A stretch of 64,000 nucleotides of DNA, from positions 62,001 through 126,000 of the forward strand of contig CAWJHE010000006.1 in the NCBI GenBank assembly GCA_963842455.1, given 5' to 3'. Under the pieces are notes generated by a model. That model did no database searches. It worked only from the letters and a program-made list of their open reading frames with translations, and had not been told where the DNA came from. Shown here piece after piece: positions 28,457-34,851 of the stretch; within the stretch, counting starts at the first letter, position 1, and each line of letters begins with the position of its first letter. The stretch comes from CAWJHE01 sp963842455 (GTDB lineage: Bacteria; Chloroflexota; Anaerolineae; Anaerolineales; UBA4823). The translations under genes and the position numbers were made by a program.

Positions 28457-28491
28457 ACCAGGCGAATTGACTTAGCAGACATTCACCTGGT
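28457..28491 (-). promoter_or_regulatory. hairpin between Ubl and JAMM genes
   Basis: An 11-bp stem ACCAGGTGAAT / ATTCGCCTGGT with a 13-base loop. The one imperfect pair is G-U in minus-strand RNA but C-A in plus-strand RNA, so it is shaped for the operon transcript. It lacks a U-run on that strand, so an RNA-stability or processing element is more likely than a terminator. Confidence 0.5.
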
Positions 28492-28498
28492 TTTTCCT

Positions 28499-28765
28499 TT
28501 ATCCCGCTGTGATATCCGCAGTGATGATCAGGCGATCTTCTTGCGGCACCCCGGCGTCTCCAAGCGTTTCTGTCTCCTGGAGTTCGCGCCCCAACGCCTT
28601 GCTATCCAGCCGGTAACTGATTGGGCGACCGTCTGGACCGGTGGTGGGTAACTCAAGCGAAGTTGCCAGCTCGGGGATTAGTTCCCTGACGGGAACATCA
28701 TCCGGGACTTCGGCTGTACGTGTGCCTCCAGCTGGAAGCACGAGGGATACGGATTTATCTGTCAT
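28499..28765 (-). CDS. free ubiquitin-like protein (YukD-like beta-grasp Ubl)
   Basis: 88 residues from the ATG at 28765, chosen because AAAGGAG lies 7 bases upstream; a longer open frame is only leader sequence. The fold pattern is that of small beta-grasp proteins of the YukD/EccD class: an N-terminal hairpin (V-S-L-V-L-P ... T-A-E-V), a helix (V-R-E-L-I-P-E-L-A), Y-R-L-D, T-L-G-D-A-G-V and a last strand R-L-I-I-T-A-D-I-T-A-G. The chain ends in a glycine with no further residue, so it would need no processing before E1 activation. It is identical at 59 of 88 positions, without gaps, to the N-terminus of the adjacent Ubl-E2 fusion. Confidence 0.85.
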   Translation of the reverse strand: MTDKSVSLVLPAGGTRTAEVPDDVPVRELIPELATSLELPTTGPDGRPISYRLDSKALGRELQETETLGDAGVPQEDRLIITADITAG

Positions 28766-28814
28766 CTTTTTTCTCCTTTTGATCTGAAAAATTGAATAAA
28801 ACGGATAGATTTTC

Positions 28815-28839
28815 CTCCAGCCCGGAAATTTGGCTGGAG
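28815..28839 (-). promoter_or_regulatory. hairpin between Ubl-E2 and free Ubl genes
   Basis: Perfect 8-bp stem CTCCAGCC / GGCTGGAG in the 97-bp gap upstream of the free Ubl. With the hairpin at 28457-28491 it brackets the Ubl coding segment. Confidence 0.4.
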
Positions 28840-28862
28840 ACCACACACCACCAGCTTGGAAT

Positions 28863-29708
28863 TTATTTCAAGCGGATATGTGGCTTTGAAGGCTTCTGCG
28901 GCTTTTTGATCGTGATCTTTTCGGGTAGCAGCAGTTCGCGGGTATCAACCGGGAAAGCGTTGGGATTCTTCTTGCGATATTCTCGGCACCAGCGGGCAGC
29001 TTCAGGATCCCAGGGGAATGGCGGTTTGGTCGGATCATCATGGAAGTTCTTGTATTGCACCATCTCGCCGATCATGATCACCAGGCGATCTAACGAGCGG
29101 CTGGCGGTCCACCAGGCGGCGTCGATGCAAACGGTGGCATTGACATGATTAATATTGGGATGCCAGATGGGGGTCAACCACTTCATGCCGGGCCAGCGTT
29201 GTGGATACTGATTATGCAAATATATTTCCACTTGATGCTTGCTCCCATATTTGGGATTCCCGTTAGGATCCACCCCGATGATGCCTTTACAAAGGTAAGT
29301 CACAATATACCTTTCGGGCGGCAGCCCGACGCGCACCGATTGCGCCTCAAATTGGATCAGCTTACTGCGTGCGGCCAGTTCTGACATCAACTGGGCATCG
29401 GCTAACAAGCGGCGCATTCTCGGGCTTTGGTTAAGCGGGGTAGCGCCAGCCGTGATATCGGCGGTCAGGATCAATCGGTCCTCGCCTGGCACCCCAGCTG
29501 TTGCCAGGGTCTCCTCTTCACCGAGTTCACGACCCAGCGCCTTGCTGTCCAGGCGATACCCCATCATGCGTCCATCCGGTCCTACCGTGGGCAACTCAAG
29601 CAAAGAAACCAATTCGGGCAGGATGTCTCGCATGGCGATATCATCGGGAATCTCCGCCTGGCGCACACCGCCATTGGGCAACACAATCATCACAAGTAGT
29701 TCAGGCAT
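28863..29708 (-). CDS. ubiquitin-like domain fused to E2-type conjugating enzyme
   Basis: 281 residues in two parts. Residues 1-88 are a second copy of the Ubl, ending D-I-T-A-G88. Residues 89-281 form a UBC-fold E2: Y-I-V-T-Y-L-C, V-E-I-Y-L-H-N-Q-Y-P, P-I-W-H183-P-N-I, then T-V-C194-I-D with the predicted catalytic cysteine, eight residues after the HPN motif. This is the eukaryotic order (HPN, then Cys). The tail is lysine-rich (K-I-T-I-K-K-P-Q-K-P-S-K-P-H). It would accept Ubl from the E1-like protein and pass it to a substrate. The Ubl could be released at G88-A89 by the operon's JAMM peptidase; this is inference. A GGAGATAATCAT leader precedes the ATG. Confidence 0.88.
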   Translation of the reverse strand: MPELLVMIVLPNGGVRQAEIPDDIAMRDILPELVSLLELPTVGPDGRMMGYRLDSKALGRELGEEETLATAGVPGEDRLILTADITAGATPLNQSPRMRRLLADAQLMSELAARSKLIQFEAQSVRVGLPPERYIVTYLCKGIIGVDPNGNPKYGSKHQVEIYLHNQYPQRWPGMKWLTPIWHPNINHVNATVCIDAAWWTASRSLDRLVIMIGEMVQYKNFHDDPTKPPFPWDPEAARWCREYRKKNPNAFPVDTRELLLPEKITIKKPQKPSKPHIRLK

Positions 29709-29740
29709 ATGATTATCTCCACAGTATTATCGATCGAACT

Positions 29741-30850
29741 TCATCCATGGTGGTGAGGCACCTGGCAGGCGCCAGTCACATCCCAACAATCGGCATGGTG
29801 GTGGGTGTGGCAAATTTTGCAGATCTTCACGCCGCGAGGATCATTCTTTTCCACAATTTCCAGGCAGAATGGGCAACGGTGTTCAATCGCTCCAAGCAAC
29901 CGAATTTCACCGCTCTTACTCTCGGAAATGACCGGCTGCACTTTCAGAGGTGTTCTTCCCACGCGAACCGAGGATTTTTGAGATTCCCGGTCGATCTTGG
30001 TCTCTACAGTCAAACCCGCTTGCGGCTCACTGGGTTTTAATCGGGTTAAGCTTGACTTCAGTTGCCTGATTACTTCCTTCTGTGAACGGTGGATTGCACT
30101 GCCGGCGGGTTGCAGGTGGTTTCGATTGAGAGCATCCACTCGCAGCTTGATGGTGTCGAATAAATGTTTGATGGATTCTGGCCAGGCAGATGATGTTTGG
30201 GTGGCATGCCCGGGTTTGGGTTTTCCCGGTTTCACGATATCTTTATTATCTTTTCCGCTCGATTTCCCTTTCCTATTGGCAGGTTGGGAGATTTCTTTAG
30301 CCTGGCTTTTTCCAGATTTCACCACGCCTTTTTTATCTTGTCCGCGAGGTTTCCCTTTCCTGCTGGCCGGCTGGGAGCTTCCTTTGGTCTGGCGTTTTTC
30401 GGGTTTACTGGCTGGAACGGTCTCGCGTTTGGTTGCCAAAGAAATCCATGCCAGCAGTGCACCCAGGCTGAGTTGCCCCAAGCCCCGCCAGTGCACACCC
30501 GATGCGGAGACTGCGGCGGCTGAAAAACCAAGCGAACCCGCGGTTAGCAGCCCCAGAATCCAAAGGTTCGCGGCCAGCGCCAGAACTGCGGTCAGAAATT
30601 TTAGCGCCTGTGTGTGGCTTCTCAACCGCCAGCGCGCCATCAGCCCCGCAGCCACACCTAAGGCGGCGACACCTGCCCATTCCAAAATCGGAAAGGCAAT
30701 CGACTGGTTATACATGAGCAGCAGTGCTAAAAATCCGGTTACCAACAGCAGGTACAGGACCACCTGAATGACCAACCTCAACAGGGTGGCAAGGGATTCC
30801 TGCGACATGGAAACACCAGGATTGGCCATCATTCGGTTATGGGTACTCAT
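29741..30850 (-). CDS. membrane protein with C-terminal RING-type zinc finger, candidate E3
   Basis: 369 residues. Four membrane helices lie in the first 140 residues. A long basic, low-complexity linker contains two similar repeats (K-G-K-P-R-G-Q-D-K-K-G and K-G-K-S-S-G-K-D-N-K-D). The C-terminus is a binuclear zinc finger: C326-P-F-C329, C344-K-I-C347, H351-H352, C355-W and C362. This C-x2-C ... C-x2-C-x3-H-H-x2-C-W ... C order matches the prokaryotic RING class that, from memory, occurs with Ubl/E1/E2/JAB genes and carries membrane helices. It probably holds the conjugation machinery at the inner face of the membrane and acts as E3. Its ATG overlaps the E1 stop (ATGA). Confidence 0.8.
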   Translation of the reverse strand: MSTHNRMMANPGVSMSQESLATLLRLVIQVVLYLLLVTGFLALLLMYNQSIAFPILEWAGVAALGVAAGLMARWRLRSHTQALKFLTAVLALAANLWILGLLTAGSLGFSAAAVSASGVHWRGLGQLSLGALLAWISLATKRETVPASKPEKRQTKGSSQPASRKGKPRGQDKKGVVKSGKSQAKEISQPANRKGKSSGKDNKDIVKPGKPKPGHATQTSSAWPESIKHLFDTIKLRVDALNRNHLQPAGSAIHRSQKEVIRQLKSSLTRLKPSEPQAGLTVETKIDRESQKSSVRVGRTPLKVQPVISESKSGEIRLLGAIEHRCPFCLEIVEKNDPRGVKICKICHTHHHADCWDVTGACQVPHHHG

Positions 30851-32274
30851 AGCTCACTATGATCATGCAGCACGATCCTGTTTCTGGCAGGATTGGTGCG
30901 CACGTCCTTCAGCTTGATCTGGTCGCCTAAGCGGATGCGCTGGCGGACACGGGCTCGATAGGCGGGTGAGGACTCGTCAAAGTCGCTGAAATGAAGGGCA
31001 TCCTCCAGGTCGCCGGTGAGCTCGTAAAACCGGTATTCTTGCAGGTTATACGCGCGCAGAATGTGTAAAGGCGGCACACCCAGGCTGGCGAGTGTGTGGT
31101 GCAGGAAGTCTTCTTCACCGGTGATTACGTGCGTCATGCGTGTTTCGCGAAACGCGCCGCAGTTCGGACAGTGTACGGATTCAAAACTGACCTGTGAGAT
31201 GGGCTTGACTAAACGGGTCACAGTCTTGCAATTGGGACATTCCAGGGCCAGGATTAACTCCTGGTCCAATTCGATCAGCGCTTCGGAACCTAAATCCGCA
31301 CGCACAATGCTGAGAAGTTCTTGCATGCTTGTGCTTTCCGCCCGAAGAGGCAGTTCGCTGATCTCGCCATAACGCCAGTGGCTTTCACAATCCTCGCGCG
31401 CCCGGTATGCCGTGGTGTGCATTTGATTCACCATGCCGTTAAAGTGGGTCACTTTACCTGGTTCAACTGGCAGCCCGTTGATCAGCTTTAAGGCTTCCTG
31501 CGATTGCATCGCCCCAATGATCGAAGCGATGGTCGGGGTAGTCGGCACCTTGCCCATCAGGATATTCTGGCGCGCCAATAAGGGGCAGGAGTAGCGCACA
31601 GACAGGTCACGGCGGGCTTGTTCGGTCAGCGTGCATTCGAAACAAGCGCCCTCTCCTGGAATGAAGACGCGCACCAATCCCAGCATTTCCTGGATGGCGC
31701 CATCCACCCAGGGTTTGCCCATCCAGTAGGCAAAGCGGTTGACGGACAGGCGCGCTTCGCGATTATCCAGGCAGCCAATGATGATATCCATACGCCGGAT
31801 GACTCCCAGACCCAGCTGGGTGTTCACATCGCCATGCAGGTATTGCACGTGTATCTCTGGGTTAAGCTCCTTGGCGCGGGCGGCAGCCACCTCAGCCTTG
31901 CGCCGCCCCGAATCGCTCTCACGGAACAGCGGCGAGCGGCTCAAATTAGCCGCTTCGATCGTGTCGAAGTCAATAATATAGATCGAACCGACCCCCATCA
32001 AAGCCAGGTTTTTGATGACCTCATTGCCCAGAGCGCCAGCTCCGACCACCAACACTTTGGCTTCTTCAACATTCTTGCGGTCCCACCAGGAGATAAAATT
32101 AAACGTGCCCAGGCGGTCCGTGCGCAGGTTAGGGATCTGGATCGGCTTTTCCGGCGCGACCGGCAGGCGTCGCGGTCTGGAAAGGGCTTCTCCGGCATCT
32201 GCATCATTTTTTGGAGGATGGCGTTTGTAACTCGTCCTGGGCCAGCTCGTAAGCAGCTGAAAAATTGCTCTCAT
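30847..32274 (-). CDS. E1-like ubiquitin-activating enzyme (ThiF/UBA fold)
   Basis: 475 residues. The adenylation domain has the nucleotide loop V-V-G78-A-G-A-L-G-N-E, D102 in I-D-F-D-T-I-E, and the arginine finger N-L-S-R113. A-C-F-E-C214-T-L aligns with the ECTL motif of eukaryotic E1s, and C230 (R-Y-S-C-P-L) sits where the thioester cysteine is expected. A zinc ribbon (C346-P-N-C349 ... C369-P-N-C372) and an extra C-terminal domain of about 100 residues follow, both beyond the usual ThiF/MoeB length. It should adenylate the Ubl C-terminal glycine and load the E2. The predicted start overlaps the repressor gene by 71 bp; an alternative downstream start cannot be excluded. Confidence 0.85.
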   Translation of the reverse strand: MRAIFQLLTSWPRTSYKRHPPKNDADAGEALSRPRRLPVAPEKPIQIPNLRTDRLGTFNFISWWDRKNVEEAKVLVVGAGALGNEVIKNLALMGVGSIYIIDFDTIEAANLSRSPLFRESDSGRRKAEVAAARAKELNPEIHVQYLHGDVNTQLGLGVIRRMDIIIGCLDNREARLSVNRFAYWMGKPWVDGAIQEMLGLVRVFIPGEGACFECTLTEQARRDLSVRYSCPLLARQNILMGKVPTTPTIASIIGAMQSQEALKLINGLPVEPGKVTHFNGMVNQMHTTAYRAREDCESHWRYGEISELPLRAESTSMQELLSIVRADLGSEALIELDQELILALECPNCKTVTRLVKPISQVSFESVHCPNCGAFRETRMTHVITGEEDFLHHTLASLGVPPLHILRAYNLQEYRFYELTGDLEDALHFSDFDESSPAYRARVRQRIRLGDQIKLKDVRTNPARNRIVLHDHSEL

Positions 32275-32503
32275 CGATCTTGCGAACGAACCTTCCGACG
32301 CCAGGTCTGCCTTCGATCAGCTGGTTATCTTCCAGGGTTTTAAGCGCCTCGCGCAAGGTCGAGCGGCTGACGCCGTACTGGTGTATCATTTCGCGCTCGG
32401 AAGGCAACTGGCTGCCAACCTCGAGGGACTTATTCACAATCGAAGCTGCCAGTCTTCCGGCGATGATTTGGGCGAGCGATTTGCGGGGAATAGGATCAAT
32501 CAT
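32204..32503 (-). CDS. short GntR-type winged-helix regulator, first gene of the Ubl operon
   Basis: 99 residues, almost only a GntR DNA-binding domain: G-S-Q-L-P-S-E-R-E-M, V-S-R-S-T-L-R-E-A-L and the wing G-R-P-G-V-G-R-F-V. The helix-turn-helix reads like the FadR branch, but the usual effector-binding domain of about 120 residues is absent. It either senses nothing itself or needs a partner. A FadR-like palindrome lies 15 bp upstream of the start, so autoregulation of the whole operon is likely. The ATG is at 32501-32503. Confidence 0.8.
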   Translation of the reverse strand: MIDPIPRKSLAQIIAGRLAASIVNKSLEVGSQLPSEREMIHQYGVSRSTLREALKTLEDNQLIEGRPGVGRFVRKIDESNFSAAYELAQDELQTPSSKK

Positions 32504-32517
32504 TTTCTAGTCTCACT

Positions 32518-32542
32518 GGTTTGCTGGTCTGACCAATAAACC
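32518..32542 (-). promoter_or_regulatory. palindromic operator for the GntR-type regulator
   Basis: A 25-bp inverted repeat, GGTTT-N2-TGGTCTGACCA-N2-AAACC. The TGGTC-T-GACCA core resembles the known FadR and PdhR operator consensus (T-GGT-Nx-ACC-A). It lies between the candidate -10 box and the regulator's start codon, where binding would block transcription. Confidence 0.75.
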
Positions 32543-32543
32543 A

Positions 32544-32571
32544 ATTGTATACCAGCTTATTGGCAGGTAAA
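32544..32571 (-). promoter_or_regulatory. candidate promoter of the Ubl operon
   Basis: Read on the minus strand: TTTACC (32571-32566), a 16-bp spacer, TACAAT (32549-32544). Just upstream is AGTACTGAAGTACT, a second dyad at about 32572-32585. Confidence 0.45.
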
Positions 32572-32662
32572 TAGTACTGAAGTACTAATTGGTAGCCACA
32601 GCCAACCTCCGAACTATCTGGCTGGCTGTGGCTAACTACTTCTTTAGTTATGGTTTCAGATA

Positions 32663-32734
32663 GACGCTCTGCCCCCATCGTCTAGGGGCCCAGGACGTGG
32701 CCCTCTCAAGGCCAAAATGGGGGTTCGAATCCCC
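32663..32734 (+). pseudogene. truncated tRNA-Glu copy (right copy of 72-bp direct repeat)
   Basis: From 32671 it repeats the tRNA-Glu sequence up to the end of the T-stem, then diverges (TGTCCAAATAA in place of TGGGGGCA). The 5' acceptor strand therefore has no partner and the RNA would not be aminoacylated. The promoter of the intact copy is absent. Confidence 0.8.
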
Positions 32735-32910
32735 TGTCCAAATAAACTAGACGCAAAGTATGATATTCTCATACGAAATCATGACATATGTCACATCATA
32801 GAAAGAAGGAACTCACGTGTGTCTCCCCTCCCCCATATGGTATAGACTCCCATAAGGACTTGCTATTGAAAATTTTCAATTTATTAAATTTTGCTCTGAT
32901 GGAGGGATCG

Positions 32911-33432
32911 ATGGATCAAATTAAATTCACACATAAACTCAAAATCTTTATTATGGTAATTCTGATTTCAATTTTAGGCGTAGTTGTCATTAAGCAAGCT
33001 ATTGCATTCTCGTCATATGACATTGGCACAACCCAATCAATATTTGTTCCACCAACGCCAGATATTGATACACTAAGTCGATCTGAGCAGCCAATACAAG
33101 CATTCCCTCACAGGGAGATTTCCAGAATCGTCGATTTAGCTAAAGAATTACCCAGTGAAGATATTTTTGTGTTCATTGTTCAACGTGCAGATGGAAGATA
33201 TGAAGAATATCGAATATCGGCAACGTACTCCGGTGATGTAATGGAACTACTGCAGATAGCTTCAGGCGACAAGATAATCACTGGTTATCCACTTAAGCCA
33301 ATGATATCGACACCGGTGATTGAAAAGCCCGTTAGTGATAAACAGAATATTGAAGTATCTCCAATTGGCGAGCCCTATCCTCACCCTTTGAGCATCGAAC
33401 CAGTTGCGCCAATTCTTCAGCCGTATCCATGA
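32911..33432 (+). CDS. membrane-anchored or secreted protein of unknown function with PYP tail
   Basis: About 173 residues from the ATG at 32911, preferred because GGAGGG lies just upstream; the open frame extends back to 32788. It has an N-terminal signal anchor (I-F-I-M-V-I-L-I-S-I-L-G-V-V-V-I). A small alpha/beta domain follows with D-I-F-V-F-I-V-Q-R-A-D-G-R-Y-E-E-Y-R. The tail has G-E-P-Y-P-H-P and ends L-Q-P-Y-P. Unknown family, but the tail links it to the secreted genes at 21299, 24230 and 25088. Confidence 0.55.
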   Translation: MDQIKFTHKLKIFIMVILISILGVVVIKQAIAFSSYDIGTTQSIFVPPTPDIDTLSRSEQPIQAFPHREISRIVDLAKELPSEDIFVFIVQRADGRYEEYRISATYSGDVMELLQIASGDKIITGYPLKPMISTPVIEKPVSDKQNIEVSPIGEPYPHPLSIEPVAPILQPYP

Positions 33433-33451
33433 AATCAAGAGGGAGTGAGCA

Positions 33452-34076
33452 ATGATACACAACAACCATTACCGTATGGCATTTATTTTAGCTTTGGTGG
33501 GTTGCGCAATCGTAAGTACGGTTGCACTAGCATCCGGTAACTCTTTTATCATTGGTGATCTACGAGTTGATCTCCCAGTAGTGTATAACGCGCACGATTA
33601 TCGAGTACACTTATATGCAAACAGCTTGCCTGCTACAGGCGATATTCGAAATTTTGCCACTGCTTGGCTGGGTGTTTTTCTGGGTGAATATGACGGATCG
33701 ACAGGTTCTGGTCAATTCTCACAAGTTGGTTTGCGGGCTACTAGAAATGGGATACAATGGTTTGTTTATGCCGAACCCGGAGTGCTTTGTTATCGAGGAA
33801 GCAATCCAGATCCAAATCACTGTTATGGCGATTACGATGATTTAGTTTCGATAGGAACTTGGCACCAAATGAGATTGTATAAAGGAGACTCTCAAGGTTA
33901 CTGGTATGAGCGAAATTTGGACTAGCCCTGTTTCAATTTGCCCCGATCATTATGGAGCAACACCAAACATCAATAACAATGAAAGATATTGGTATGCTGG
34001 ATCTGGCGGAGAGACCTGTAATTGGTTGCTTTTTCCATCTGTACATATTTACCTTCCACTGGTCATCAAGGAATAA
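33452..34076 (+). CDS. secreted protein of unknown function (probable frameshift)
   Basis: The first frame (33452-33925) has a signal peptide (V-S-T-V-A-L-A-S) and a beta-rich domain (W-L-G-V-F-L-G-E-Y, Q-W-F-V-Y-A-E-P-G-V-L-C). It breaks at Y-W-Y-E-R-N. The next frame supplies W-T-S-P-V-S-I-C-P-D-H-Y-G and ends V-H-I-Y-L-P-L-V-I-K-E at 34076, 3 bp before the next gene. Together they give about 208 residues. The tail Y-L-P-L-V matches the Y-L-P-I-V-L segment of the peptidase at 24230. No function is evident. Confidence 0.5.
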
Positions 34077-34079
34077 GGT

Positions 34080-34574
34080 ATGAGTTTAAGAGCATTAGTT
34101 ATTATTATTTTGATTGTAATAACTTCAGCGTGTTCTTTAGAAGCACGGCAAGAGTTGCCATATGAAATTGTTAACGACGGTATAGCATTTCCCACTGAGG
34201 TTGATGATAGAGACAAAATCCTACAACTAATTGTAATTTCTGAATTGACTCAGATTAGTCAATTGGAATTCTCGGAAGCATTATTATCTCAAGTGAGCGA
34301 AATTGACTTCCAGAAATCTCTCATTATTTTGTTTCCCCGTGGGCAACTTCCTGAGAGCGGGACGGTTGAAAAAATTGTTAGAAATAACAATGAAATTGTT
34401 ATCCGAACAACTGATATTGTTCCCGGACCTGGTAGCTATGCGTTATCGGGTTTTACACCTCCTTATCAAATTATTAAAGTTGTCAAGACTGGTGTGTGGA
34501 ATGAATATTTCGACTTCATACTGGAAAGAGAGAACAGTGAAATTGTAAGTAAAGTCACAGAGTTTGTTCCTTAA
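34080..34574 (+). CDS. lipoprotein, possibly PrcB-like domain
   Basis: 164 residues. Type II signal peptide with lipobox T-S-A-C. The C-terminal part (S-L-I-I-L-F-P-R-G, G-P-G-S-Y-A-L-S-G-F-T-P-P-Y-Q-I-I-K-V) loosely resembles the small PrcB-type domain found in some secreted proteins. It is translationally close to the preceding secreted gene. Low certainty on function. Confidence 0.5.
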   Translation: MSLRALVIIILIVITSACSLEARQELPYEIVNDGIAFPTEVDDRDKILQLIVISELTQISQLEFSEALLSQVSEIDFQKSLIILFPRGQLPESGTVEKIVRNNNEIVIRTTDIVPGPGSYALSGFTPPYQIIKVVKTGVWNEYFDFILERENSEIVSKVTEFVP

Positions 34575-34851
34575 TCCCTTTTCATCATAATTATTGTGGC
34601 AAATAGTAGTTATCCAGATGAGATTGTTGAGGAATTGTCAACCTTAAGTTCAAAACCGTGGTGTTCGACTCAGGTCTTCGTAGGGCTCCAACCCAAAGAA
34701 ATTCGTTTCGCATAAATTGTGGAACAATTTTTGTCATATATTGGGGTCGAAAATATGAATTTTATGAGATCAGTAGTTTGAATCTCCAAGTCCAAATAAC
34801 AAGAGCACGCAGATGGTTGTGGTGGGCTCATTAAGTTGGATGGTTTTAATA
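34575..34851. other. gene-free stretch
   Basis: No supported gene, repeat or structure before the duplicated segment begins at about 34852. Confidence 0.4.

Noticed and set aside
29997..30767. 256-codon plus-strand open frame opposite the RING gene
   Set aside because: The apparent hydrophobicity mirrors the basic linker codons of the minus-strand gene; no start signal.
31618..32343. 241-codon plus-strand open frame opposite the E1-like gene
   Set aside because: No recognisable domain, no ribosome-binding site, and complete overlap with a gene carrying conserved ATP-binding and zinc motifs.
25734..32503. Type VII secretion locus, because YukD-like Ubl proteins occur there
   Set aside because: No WXG100 protein, FtsK-like EccC ATPase or EccB is present; the E1, E2 and JAMM genes point to conjugation instead.
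20847..32734. Integrase-type island with classical att sites at tRNA-Glu
   Set aside because: No integrase gene is visible, and the repeated part is the 5' and middle of the tRNA rather than its 3' end.
32782..32793. TGACATATGTCA palindrome upstream of the gene at 32911
   Set aside because: A 12-bp dyad without a partner regulator or a clear promoter nearby; it could occur by chance.
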